From contig PIVS01000010.1 in assembly GCA_003353855.1 (NCBI GenBank), forward strand, positions 1 to 32,859: a DNA stretch of 32,859 bases. The letters are read 5' to 3'. A program made the position numbers and the translations under genes. This document shows positions 1-7,085 of this stretch, piece after piece. The notes under the pieces were generated by a model. That model had not been told where the DNA came from. It made no database searches and saw nothing but the letters and a program-made list of their open reading frames with translations. Numbering within the stretch: the stretch's first letter is position 1; each line of letters opens with the position of its first letter. The DNA comes from Desulfobacteraceae bacterium (GTDB taxonomy: Bacteria > Desulfobacterota > Desulfobacteria > Desulfobacterales > Desulfobacteraceae).

Positions 1-72
1 AAGAGTTGTCCGGTTAATATCGACATCCGAGAGGTCTGTCATACCATGAACACTTATGAGAAAAAAGATTAG
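1..72 (+). CDS. C-terminal end of a [4Fe-4S] electron-transfer protein (partial)
   Basis: The frame open from base 1 ends at TAG 70-72 and encodes KSCPVNIDIREVCHTMNTYEKKD. It is too short for the ORF track. The CxxxCP-like remnant followed by 'VNIDIREV' resembles the last ferredoxin-type cluster of AsrA/HydB-type (sulfhydrogenase beta, FlxB-like) 4Fe-4S dicluster proteins. Those proteins are normally encoded directly before an AsrB/HydG-like FAD subunit, and that is the gene 20 bp downstream here. Family assignment is inference from a 23-residue tail plus context; an HdrC-like protein is less likely because HdrC usually continues well past its last cluster. Confidence 0.55.
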   Translation, partial: KSCPVNIDIREVCHTMNTYEKKD

Positions 73-92
73 CGAACAAAAGGAGAACAGAC

Positions 93-938
93 ATGGAAAA
101 CCCCTATATGCCGTATCCAGTTCGCATTGATGATATTGAAATTGCAACTGAAGACAGATCCCTTAAAACATTTAAATTTGTTTTTCTCAATGAAGGGGAT
201 GAAGAAAAATTTGCCTACCAGGCTGGACAATTTGCTGAATTATCTATTCCCGGTGTGGGCGAAATTCCCATTGGCATTGCCTCATCCCCCGTTGAAAAAG
301 GATTTGTGAAATTTACGGTTTTCAGAACCGGCGTGGTCACTTCCCATCTCCACGACATGAAGGTCGGAGACATCATGGGATTAAGAGGTCCCCTGGGCAA
401 CTGGTATCCCTGGGACAAGCTTGAGAACAAAAATGTGGTCATCATTGGTGGAGGATTTGCATTTACCACCCTGAGATCCTCAATTGTTTACATGCTGGAT
501 CCTGCCAACCGATCCAAGTTCAAAAATATTGACGTGGTATACGGGGCCAGATCCCCGGGCATGCTCCTCTACCGCGAAGAACTCTTTGAATGGGAAAAAC
601 GGGATGACATCAACATGCACATCACCGTAGACGGCACAGATGATCCTTCATGGAAATACCACACGGGCTTTGTTCCCCAGGTGGTTGAGGATAATGCCCC
701 CAAGGCCGATGAAGATACCTATGCCATCATCTGCGGACCGCCGATTATGATTAAGTTCACCCAGCCCTCTCTTACAAAACTGGGGTATGAACCGGACCAG
801 ATTATCATGTCATTGGAAAACAGAATGAAGTGTGGTATCGGGATGTGCGGCCGATGTAATATTGGAAAAGAACTGGTGTGTAAAGACGGGCCGGTCTTTA
901 CTCTTGATGAAATTAACCAGACCCCGAAGGAGTATTAA
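93..938 (+). CDS. FAD/NAD(P)-binding electron-transfer subunit (AsrB/HydG/FlxA-like)
   Basis: This 281-residue protein has the ferredoxin-NADP reductase-type layout. An N-terminal FAD-binding barrel covers about residues 8-105 (GQFAELSIPG, the RxGxVTSxLH region). An NAD-binding Rossmann half follows (VVIIGGGFAFTTLRS near 115, then ICGPPIMIK). Close to the C terminus is a [2Fe-2S] cysteine cluster, KCGIGMCGRCNIG...VC, as in dihydroorotate dehydrogenase electron-transfer subunits, sulfhydrogenase gamma and AsrB. It should shuttle electrons between NAD(P)H and an Fe-S partner in the cytoplasm, probably the protein whose tail ends at base 72. The start has a good AAGGAG Shine-Dalgarno. Whether the complex is AsrAB, sulfhydrogenase or a Flx-Hdr module cannot be settled because upstream genes are outside the window. 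Confidence 0.85.
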   Translation: MENPYMPYPVRIDDIEIATEDRSLKTFKFVFLNEGDEEKFAYQAGQFAELSIPGVGEIPIGIASSPVEKGFVKFTVFRTGVVTSHLHDMKVGDIMGLRGPLGNWYPWDKLENKNVVIIGGGFAFTTLRSSIVYMLDPANRSKFKNIDVVYGARSPGMLLYREELFEWEKRDDINMHITVDGTDDPSWKYHTGFVPQVVEDNAPKADEDTYAIICGPPIMIKFTQPSLTKLGYEPDQIIMSLENRMKCGIGMCGRCNIGKELVCKDGPVFTLDEINQTPKEY

Positions 939-988
939 ATTTACCGGTTTAAGAGAGGGTGATTTTTTCAAAATTGCCTTATTCTTTG

Positions 989-1017
989 TTGACAAGCATT
1001 CGATGCTGAGATATGTT
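989..1017 (+). promoter_or_regulatory. Sigma-70-type promoter of dsrC
   Basis: TTGACA (989-994), a 17-bp spacer and TATGTT (1012-1017) lie about 90 bp upstream of the dsrC start. A perfect -35 at ideal spacing suggests dsrC is transcribed independently of the oxidoreductase gene before it. Confidence 0.6.
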
Positions 1018-1106
1018 TAGCTTTCAATTATTGATGTGAATATTGAAGCCAAGACAGTACGTCTTAAAAATGATAGAAAAAAACTTTTTACTGGAGGAAA
1101 TTTTAA

Positions 1107-1424
1107 ATGGCAACAACTGAATTTAACGGAAAAACATTCGAAATCGATGAAGACGGATTCCTTCTTGATTACAATCTTTATTGTGACGAGTGGGTAGAAT
1201 ATGTAAAAGGCCAGGAAGGGATTGAAGAGCTGTCCGACGAACATTGGCAGCTGATTAAAGTTCTTCAGGATTACTACGAAAAAAACGGTATTGCTCCCAT
1301 GGTTCGTGTTCTGTCCAAACTTACCAAGTTCAAACTCAAACACATCTATGAATTGTTCCCCTCAGGTCCCGGTAAAGGTGCTTGTAAAATGGCCGGTCTT
1401 CCGAAACCGACCGGATGTGTATAG
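1107..1424 (+). CDS. dsrC: DsrC, sulfur-carrier protein of dissimilatory sulfite reduction
   Basis: At 105 residues this has the standard DsrC length. Both redox cysteines of the C-terminal arm are present: C93 in GKGACKMAG and penultimate C104 in PTGCV, ten residues apart. This spacing separates functional DsrC from TusE and other DsrC-like proteins. DsrC is the co-substrate of DsrAB: sulfite-derived sulfur is carried as a trisulfide between the two cysteines and then reduced by the membrane DsrMKJOP complex. The start has a strong GGAGG Shine-Dalgarno. The gene has its own promoter and terminator, in keeping with the high expression usual for DsrC. The upstream NAD-linked Fe-S/flavin subunits hint at an electron route towards DsrC, which is inference. 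Confidence 0.96.
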   Translation: MATTEFNGKTFEIDEDGFLLDYNLYCDEWVEYVKGQEGIEELSDEHWQLIKVLQDYYEKNGIAPMVRVLSKLTKFKLKHIYELFPSGPGKGACKMAGLPKPTGCV

Positions 1425-1460
1425 TTAGATACCTATCCACACTTTTTTTTTAGTTTATAG

Positions 1461-1497
1461 AGGCTCTGTTTTTTTCAAGCAGAGCCTTTCTTATATA
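1461..1497 (+). terminator. Rho-independent terminator after dsrC
   Basis: AGGCTCTG (1461-1468) pairs with CAGAGCCT (1480-1487) around a T-rich loop and is followed by TTCTTATAT. The 8-bp GC-containing stem lies about 37 bp after the dsrC stop. The T tract is imperfect, so termination may be partial. Confidence 0.7.
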
Positions 1498-1514
1498 TTG
1501 CCCCGGAGTTGATT

Positions 1515-1970
1515 ATGCCCTTACTCGATGAAACCAACAAAAAAATTCTTAACAGTATCCAGCTCGATTTCCCCATTGATCCAAGGCCATTTAAAAAAAT
1601 CGCAGAAAAACTTAATTTTTCTGAAGATGAGCTACTGGACAGAATAAATGCAATGAAAGATGAGATGCTGATCCGGAGAATCGGGGGAAATTTCAGTCCT
1701 GATCGCCTCGGTTACCATTCTACCCTTTGCGCTGCCATGGTGGAAGACGAAAAAATTGATCTGTTTACAAAAACGGTTAACACCTACTCAGGGGTTACCC
1801 ATAATTATCGCCGGGATCATAATTTTAATATTTGGTTTACCTTTATAGCTCCCTCCATGGAGATCATCAAAAAAAACCTTGAAGAAATATCGGAAAAGAC
1901 CGGTGTAAAGACCATTTTAAACCTGCCTGCCACACGGGTATTTAAAATCTCTGCCAATTTTAAGGTATGA
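1515..1970 (+). CDS. ahbA: Siroheme decarboxylase subunit, AhbA type (Lrp/AsnC-like fold)
   Basis: This is a 151-residue protein with an N-terminal winged-helix segment (LDETNKKILNSIQLDFPIDPRPF) and the siroheme-decarboxylase signatures IRRIGGNF, GVTHNYRRDH and NIWFTFIAP. The family (AhbA/AhbB, NirDLGH) converts siroheme to 12,18-didecarboxysiroheme in the alternative haem pathway of sulfate reducers. THNYRR...NIWF is closer to the AhbA/NirD-L type than to the AhbB/NirG-H type, whose corresponding motif reads WPYNLY. This assignment is from memory. The ORF track starts at TTG 1509, but GGAG at 1505-1508 fits ATG 1515 with 6-bp spacing. Its partner subunit is not in the window; it normally acts as a heterodimer. 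It overlaps the next gene by ATGA. Confidence 0.8.
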   Translation: MPLLDETNKKILNSIQLDFPIDPRPFKKIAEKLNFSEDELLDRINAMKDEMLIRRIGGNFSPDRLGYHSTLCAAMVEDEKIDLFTKTVNTYSGVTHNYRRDHNFNIWFTFIAPSMEIIKKNLEEISEKTGVKTILNLPATRVFKISANFKV

Positions 1971-2776
1971 AAAATCTCAGGGTTGCCCTTGTGGTTCAGA
2001 AGAGCATCCCCGGCGCCTTTGAACAAAATCTGCTGGCAAGCTTGGAAGCAGTCTCCCATGCCTCTTCAAAAAATGCTCATATGGTGGTCTTTCCTGAAAT
2101 GAACCTGACCGGATATTACGCAGGCCCGAAAATTCAATCCATTGCACAACCCCTTGGTCCGGAATTAATTCATACACTTTCCAATGCTGCCGAGAAATTT
2201 GACATAACCATCCTGACCGGCATGGCAGAACAGGCAGAAAGCTCTTCGCCTTATGCATCCCATCTTGTCTTTTCGCCCCACAAAAGTGTGGAGCGATACC
2301 GAAAAATTCATATGGCTCCCAATGAAAAAGACTATTTCTCTCCGGGAAATCAGATCCCGATATTTCAATACAAAGCCGTTAATTTTGGTATTCAGCTTTG
2401 CTATGATGCGCACTTTCCCGAACTTTCCACTGCCATGGCCGTGAAAGGGGCAGATATTATTTTTATCCCCCATGCCTCGCCCCGTGGCAGTTCAAGGGAA
2501 AAATACAAGTCATGGATGAGGCATTTAACTGCCAGGGCTTTTGATAACGGGGTTTTTATTGCTGCGGTAAATCAGACCGGTGATAATACCTGCGGACTTA
2601 ATTTTCCTGGTCTTGCTCTATTGATCGGACCCGACGGAAACATCGTTTCCAATTTTCTTGATCCAGATGAAAAAATTAATTATGTCAATATTGACTTGAC
2701 CGCTCTGGACAGGGTGAGATCCCACAAAATGCGTTATTTTCTGCCCAACAGACGCCCTGACCTATTCAACAAATAA
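1967..2776 (+). CDS. Carbon-nitrogen hydrolase (nitrilase superfamily)
   Basis: This 269-residue single-domain protein has the full Glu-Lys-Cys catalytic triad: E44 in FPEMNLTGY, K113 in YRKIHM and C145 in QLCYDAHFPE. The second conserved Glu follows Cys by a few residues. The family hydrolyses small amides, carbamoyl compounds or omega-amides in the cytoplasm. The substrate cannot be read from the sequence. The start overlaps the ahbA stop (ATGA), so the two are translationally coupled. Coupling to haem synthesis is unusual enough that a metabolic link might exist, but none is known to me. It converges on mlaA with only 16 bp between the stop codons. Confidence 0.88.
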   Translation: MKNLRVALVVQKSIPGAFEQNLLASLEAVSHASSKNAHMVVFPEMNLTGYYAGPKIQSIAQPLGPELIHTLSNAAEKFDITILTGMAEQAESSSPYASHLVFSPHKSVERYRKIHMAPNEKDYFSPGNQIPIFQYKAVNFGIQLCYDAHFPELSTAMAVKGADIIFIPHASPRGSSREKYKSWMRHLTARAFDNGVFIAAVNQTGDNTCGLNFPGLALLIGPDGNIVSNFLDPDEKINYVNIDLTALDRVRSHKMRYFLPNRRPDLFNK

Positions 2777-2792
2777 AAAACTCTGATCCATT

Positions 2793-3653
2793 CTATTTTT
2801 CAATTTTGCTTCTGCGGTTTTGAATATAGGCATTTCTGAGGGCCACATAGGGATCCAGGGATGCATCCTTTAATGCTTCATAATCCCCAATTCGAAAAGT
2901 GGTTCTGTTAATTTGATCATAGGCGTATATGCCCAGGTTAAGCTCCCAGGGTTCAACATAGTTGACCGGGGTGATAAAGTAGTCCCCTGCCCTTCCCAAC
3001 GCATCCCGAAGAGTTGAGGGCCCAAGTATCGGCAATACCAGATAAAATCCATCACCAATTGCATAAGATCCAAGGGTTTGTCCCAGGTCCTCATTGGAGG
3101 TTTTCATATTCAAATGCTTTTGGGCAAACTGGTTAAACCCCAGAACCCCCAGGGTTGAGTTGGTAAGAAAAACACCTATTTCATCCGAGGCCTCCAGAAG
3201 CTTACCCTGGAGAAGATTGTTGACAAATCTTACCGGAAACAAAAGATTATAAAAAAAATTATTAACCCCGTTGCGCAGGGGAACGGGTGCAATATATTTA
3301 TACCCCAGGGCAACTGGTTTTAGTGCATAAAAATAGAAGAAATCATTAAATGAATACATTGCATAGTTAAAATAATAGAGCGGATCCGCTACCATTTGTA
3401 CTTCTTCGACCTCATCATCATACTCATCAAAAAAATCCTCGTCAAAACCCTCGTCAGGTATAGTCTCATCACCCTCGGCCACCTGGGTCAAAATAATGGG
3501 GTTACCTGGAAGCGAATCAAGGAGTAAGCCTGATATATTTTTTTCAAGAACGGGGCTGATCCGAAAGAGGTTTTCTTCTGCCGAGCCTATTGAGATCTTA
3601 ACAAAAAACCCGATGAACAATAAAAAGAGCAGGATAAAAACTGATTTTTTCAT
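2793..3653 (-). CDS. mlaA: MlaA (VacJ-family) outer-membrane lipid asymmetry protein
   Basis: The 286-residue protein has the MlaA core beginning at DPLYYFNYAMYSFND (about 90) and ending with DYEALKDASLDPYVALRNAY. MlaA removes mislocalised phospholipids from the outer leaflet of the outer membrane and hands them to MlaC. Enteric MlaA is a lipoprotein. Here the signal peptide (MKKSVFILLFLLFIGFF...GSAEEN) shows no lipobox cysteine, so processing would be by signal peptidase I. A very acidic linker (about residues 61-86, many D/E) separates the signal peptide from the core. It is last in the operon and its ATG overlaps the mlaC stop by 4 bp. Confidence 0.92.
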   Translation of the reverse strand: MKKSVFILLFLLFIGFFVKISIGSAEENLFRISPVLEKNISGLLLDSLPGNPIILTQVAEGDETIPDEGFDEDFFDEYDDEVEEVQMVADPLYYFNYAMYSFNDFFYFYALKPVALGYKYIAPVPLRNGVNNFFYNLLFPVRFVNNLLQGKLLEASDEIGVFLTNSTLGVLGFNQFAQKHLNMKTSNEDLGQTLGSYAIGDGFYLVLPILGPSTLRDALGRAGDYFITPVNYVEPWELNLGIYAYDQINRTTFRIGDYEALKDASLDPYVALRNAYIQNRRSKIEK

Positions 3654-4306
3654 TTTTCAACCTTTTCCCTGAGTTCCTTGATAATGGCTTCAGGCGTTTG
3701 GGATATCTGCTGTCTGTATTGTTCTCTATAGTTGGCAGCCATACTGACACCTGCCACTGTTATGTCGTAAATTTTCCAGTTTGAACTCTCTTTTTTTATC
3801 ATCCGATAGGTTACCGGAATTTGATTTACTCCCTGGACAATCTGTGTTGAGATATCTGTTCTGAAAATATTTTTTTTGGGGGTTAATGGGGTATTTTCCA
3901 GATAGTTAATGGTAATATTTTGAACATCCTGCCCTGCCAGCCTGGTGAAATAGGTCTGGCTTATAAGTTTGGAAAAACAATAGACAAATTCCTCTTTTTG
4001 ATCCTTGGAAAAAGATCGAAATTTTCTACCAAGTGAGAGCATGGAAAATGTCTTAAAATCAAATAGCACCATGGCTCTGCCATAAAGAACTTTTTCCTGC
4101 TCATTTGGGTTTTTTGCGAATTTGGGGTCCTGGATGGTTTCAAGGATTTCATCCACAGATGTTTTTAGATAATCCTGGGCCTCAATTTCCAGTGAAAGAG
4201 CCTCACCTGGTTGATTCCCCTGCCCAGCTTGGCTTGTCAGACCAATGGATACTTGGAAAAAACAGATAAAAACACAAAGAAAGGAAATAAAAATCTTTAA
4301 CTGCAT
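3650..4306 (-). CDS. mlaC: MlaC periplasmic phospholipid-binding protein
   Basis: This is an MlaC/Ttg2D-family protein, with the typical helical-plus-NTF2-like pattern (YLKTSVDEILETI..., FVYCFSKLISQTYFTRL, WKIYDITVAGVSMAANYREQY). It shuttles phospholipid between MlaA in the outer membrane and the MlaFED transporter. The ORF track begins at 4360, but the residues before M19 are polar. Starting at ATG 4306 gives a clean signal peptide (MQLKIFISFLCVFICFFQVSIG); upstream starts at 4345 and 4360 have no better ribosome site, so the start remains tentative. It overlaps mlaA by 4 bp. Confidence 0.9.
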   Translation of the reverse strand: MQLKIFISFLCVFICFFQVSIGLTSQAGQGNQPGEALSLEIEAQDYLKTSVDEILETIQDPKFAKNPNEQEKVLYGRAMVLFDFKTFSMLSLGRKFRSFSKDQKEEFVYCFSKLISQTYFTRLAGQDVQNITINYLENTPLTPKKNIFRTDISTQIVQGVNQIPVTYRMIKKESSNWKIYDITVAGVSMAANYREQYRQQISQTPEAIIKELREKVEK

Positions 4307-4375
4307 AAACAGGCCTGCTTTATAATATGTTTTTGGGTTTATCATTCTGGAGCTTACCATTATAGTGGTTTACCG

Positions 4376-4831
4376 TTACTGAGGTTTATCATTGGAGAAG
4401 ATAAATTTTCTTACCAAAGATTCAATATCCAGAGAAGATTCGGTATTGCTTATTTCATCCCCATCAACCAGTATATCATCGGAACCACCCGGTAAAATGT
4501 CAATATACTTCTGACCTATTATACCAGAAGTTTTTACAGAGGCAATACTATCATCAGATAATTCAATGTCTCCATTAAGACTAAATATTAGCTTTGCAAC
4601 AAGCCGTTCCCTGTCTATACTGATTTTTGAAACATTTCCGATTTCAACCCCGGCTAATTCCACTCTGGCCCCTTGTTTTAGTCCGGAGATGGAGGAAAAA
4701 TAGCCATAAACAGAATAGGTGTTTTTAGGGTAAAAACTGACTTCTCCGATGGTTAAGATCAAATATCCCATGCTGATAATGCCTATCATAACAAATAGGC
4801 CCACATATAATTCTAAATTTCGTCTGTTCAT
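4376..4831 (-). CDS. mlaD: MlaD, single-MCE-domain lipid transport protein
   Basis: The 151-residue protein has one N-terminal membrane anchor (LYVGLFVMIGIISMGYLIL) and one MCE domain (VYGYFSSISGLKQGARVELAGVEIGNVSKISID... GIIGQKYIDILPGG). MlaD forms a hexameric ring under the MlaE permease and passes lipid across the periplasmic face. An AGAGGAT ribosome site precedes the ATG. The gene is slightly shorter than E. coli MlaD because the C-terminal tail is short. Confidence 0.93.
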   Translation of the reverse strand: MNRRNLELYVGLFVMIGIISMGYLILTIGEVSFYPKNTYSVYGYFSSISGLKQGARVELAGVEIGNVSKISIDRERLVAKLIFSLNGDIELSDDSIASVKTSGIIGQKYIDILPGGSDDILVDGDEISNTESSLDIESLVRKFIFSNDKPQ

Positions 4832-4859
4832 ATTTATCCTCTGGCTGAAATCTTCCGGT

Positions 4860-5618
4860 TCAGGTATTGGTGCTGCACGCTATTTCATCGCCACGGATGA
4901 AAGCATTTACAACCTTGCTGTGTGAGTGTAGGATATCATCCCTGCTGCCTTCAAAAACAATCCGGCCCTCATCAAGCATGGCTATGTGCTGGGCAACATC
5001 AAAAATTTCCGGAATATCGTGACTGACAATAACTGCGGTAAATCCAAATTGTTTCTGGTATTCTTCGATCATGGCGTGAACTTTTTTTTTCCTCACAGGG
5101 TCAAGCCCTGTGGTCGGCTCATCAAATAATACCACCTTGGGATCTGTGACAAGGGCCCTTGCAAGGGCAACCCTTTTTCGCATTCCCCCGGAAAGCTGGG
5201 AGGGAAATTTTTCACCAATGGGCCCAAGACCCAGCTGTTCCATTCTTGTTTTTACTTTTTCCTGGATGACAGCTTTTGCATAGTGGGATGTCTCAGTCAA
5301 GGGCAGAGCAATATTCTCAAAAATATTCAGAAAATCAAACAAGGCATTTTCCTGGAACATATAGCTTAAGTTTTTTTTAAAAAGAAGCTTTTCCTTTTTG
5401 GGCATCCCATGAAGTGGTTTACCCTGGATCAACAGTTTTCCCGAATCCTGAAGAATGAGTCCGATAATATGCTTGAGCAAAACGGATTTTCCCGTACCGC
5501 TCTTTCCAATCACCGCCATGATTTCGCCTTTATATATGGAAAGATTAACCCCCCGCAGCACATGGTTTTGGCCAAAACTTTTTTTTATATCGACAAATTG
5601 AATCAAAGGTGAGGTCAT
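4860..5618 (-). CDS. mlaF: MlaF, ATPase of the Mla phospholipid ABC transporter
   Basis: This is a complete ABC ATPase with Walker A GKSGTGKS, signature LSGGM, Walker B VVLFDEPTTGLDP and the switch His in VSHDIPE. MlaF powers lipid transfer by MlaE. The tracked start at 5657 would lie inside mlaE; ATG 5618 (MTSPLIQFVDIKKSFG) begins 4 bp after the mlaE stop and right before the first ABC beta strand, so it is preferred although its Shine-Dalgarno is weak. Confidence 0.94.
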   Translation of the reverse strand: MTSPLIQFVDIKKSFGQNHVLRGVNLSIYKGEIMAVIGKSGTGKSVLLKHIIGLILQDSGKLLIQGKPLHGMPKKEKLLFKKNLSYMFQENALFDFLNIFENIALPLTETSHYAKAVIQEKVKTRMEQLGLGPIGEKFPSQLSGGMRKRVALARALVTDPKVVLFDEPTTGLDPVRKKKVHAMIEEYQKQFGFTAVIVSHDIPEIFDVAQHIAMLDEGRIVFEGSRDDILHSHSKVVNAFIRGDEIACSTNT

Positions 5619-5622
5619 TTTT

Positions 5623-6414
5623 TTAAACCAGAAAATAGGTAATAATATAATCAACAATCAGTATATAGATACAAGACTGGACCACAGAGTTTGTAGTTGC
5701 CATGGATACCCCCTTGGCACCATGGCCTTCCCCGGTGGTCAAATGGGTGTAATAACCGCGATAGCAGCAGATGGTGGTTACAACAATTGCAAATACAAAT
5801 GATTTTAAAAAACCGCCGCCAATGTCAACCATTTGCACGCTTTCTATCACTTTGTCCATGTAAACCGCCTGGTTAATTCCCAGCATTAATGATCCTGTCA
5901 GGTATCCGCCAAAAATTCCCACCACGTCAAAAACAGAGGTTAACAAAGGAAAACTGATAAGGGCTGCCACAATGCGAGGAGAAAACAAAAAGCGAATGGG
6001 ATCTATCTGCATGGTTTTCAGGGCGTCAATCTGCTCTGATATACGCATGACACCAATTTCGGCAGCCATGGCAGATCCGGCTCTTGCTGTAATCATAATG
6101 GCAGCAAGAACAGGGCCAAGCTCCCTGATAATTGTCAGGGATACGGCTGAACCCAATGCAGCTTCGGAGCCGAAGGTAACAAGGGTATAATATCCCTGGA
6201 GGCCCAGGACCATGCCGGTGAATAATCCGGTCAATACAATGACAAACAGGGATTTTGCACCGACAAACCAGGTCTGGTCAAGAATCTTGTCAAATTGAAA
6301 TGGGATGACAAAAATATTAATCACACCCGAAATAAAAAAGATAACAATCCGCCCAATGGATTCAATGATATCCAGAGTTGATCCGCCCAGTTTTTCAATA
6401 TATTTTACAACCAT
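5623..6414 (-). CDS. mlaE: MlaE, permease of the Mla phospholipid ABC transporter
   Basis: This MlaE-family integral membrane protein has several membrane segments and the conserved block ELGPVLAAIMITARAGSAMAAEIGVMRISEQIDAL. It is the first gene of the mlaE-F-D-C-A unit. The ORF could start at 6459 (278 residues). ATG 6414 (MVVKYIEKLGGSTLD) gives 263 residues, close to the E. coli length, and drops a non-homologous polar tail. No STAS-domain MlaB gene is present in the unit; it may lie elsewhere or be dispensable. Confidence 0.93.
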   Translation of the reverse strand: MVVKYIEKLGGSTLDIIESIGRIVIFFISGVINIFVIPFQFDKILDQTWFVGAKSLFVIVLTGLFTGMVLGLQGYYTLVTFGSEAALGSAVSLTIIRELGPVLAAIMITARAGSAMAAEIGVMRISEQIDALKTMQIDPIRFLFSPRIVAALISFPLLTSVFDVVGIFGGYLTGSLMLGINQAVYMDKVIESVQMVDIGGGFLKSFVFAIVVTTICCYRGYYTHLTTGEGHGAKGVSMATTNSVVQSCIYILIVDYIITYFLV

Positions 6415-6522
6415 GGCTCGTTTTATATAAGGTTTATCCGTAAAATACAAGTTACACATGGTGTCAATTTGGTATCAGTTTGTCGAAAATTGTAAATAAG
6501 TGTGAAGCCGTATGGATAATAA

Positions 6523-6575
6523 TTGACACGTGGGATAAAAACCAATACGTATAGGTTACGTACTTTATACCCACG
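6523..6575 (+). promoter_or_regulatory. Possible promoter/operator of the RHH-activase operon
   Basis: TTGACA (6523-6528) is followed 17 bp later by TACGTA (6546-6551), a weak -10. An imperfect dyad CGTGGGATAAA ... TTTATACCCACG (about 6529-6575) spans the putative -10 and could be an operator, for example for the ribbon-helix-helix protein encoded 36 bp downstream. This is suggestive only. Confidence 0.35.
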
Positions 6576-6610
6576 CTATAAAATAACCTCTTCATTTACA
6601 GGATAAAAAT

Positions 6611-7084
6611 ATGGCTCAGAAAATAACATTGAGCATACCCGATTTGCTCCATAAAAAGCTTAAAGAGTGGCGAAATTCATTCAATTTTTCAAAGATGTTC
6701 CAGGAAACTGTAACCGATGCTATTCAAAAGAAAGAGGAATTTCAAAAACGCTTTTCAGAAGATTTTGATATATCAGAAATCATTAAGCGGCTTCAACACG
6801 AAAAAATGATCTGGGAAAAACAATTTTTTAAATCCGGAAAGAATGAAGGGCTGAAATGGGCACGGTCTGCCTACTATGAAGACCTTTTGTACGTAATCAA
6901 CTTTGAAGATAGGTATAAATTAACAAATGATGTCAAATTTAAACCTTATTTTGAAGAGCTCCACAACACAAATGAACTGGAAAAATATGCAAGTGATGCT
7001 GCCGTTGCTCACGAGGTGATGTTTATTGACGGATGGTTTTTGGGTGTGAATGAATTTTGGAACCAGATAAAGGAACAAATTTAA
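6611..7084 (+). CDS. Ribbon-helix-helix-like protein with unknown C-terminal domain
   Basis: In this 157-residue protein the first ~45 residues (KITLSIPDLLHKKLKEWRNSFNFSKMFQETVTDAIQKKE) have the strand-helix-helix pattern of CopG/Arc-type DNA-binding domains. The rest is mixed charged helix with several aromatic residues (FEDRYKLTNDVKFKPYFEEL, FIDGWFLGVNEFWNQI) and matches no family I recognise. It ends 1 bp before the start of the giant activase gene, so the two are almost certainly co-transcribed and translationally coupled. A role as autoregulator or as dedicated partner of the activase is inferred from this spacing only. No membrane segment or signal peptide is visible. Confidence 0.75.
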   Translation: MAQKITLSIPDLLHKKLKEWRNSFNFSKMFQETVTDAIQKKEEFQKRFSEDFDISEIIKRLQHEKMIWEKQFFKSGKNEGLKWARSAYYEDLLYVINFEDRYKLTNDVKFKPYFEELHNTNELEKYASDAAVAHEVMFIDGWFLGVNEFWNQIKEQI

Positions 7085-7085
7085 T

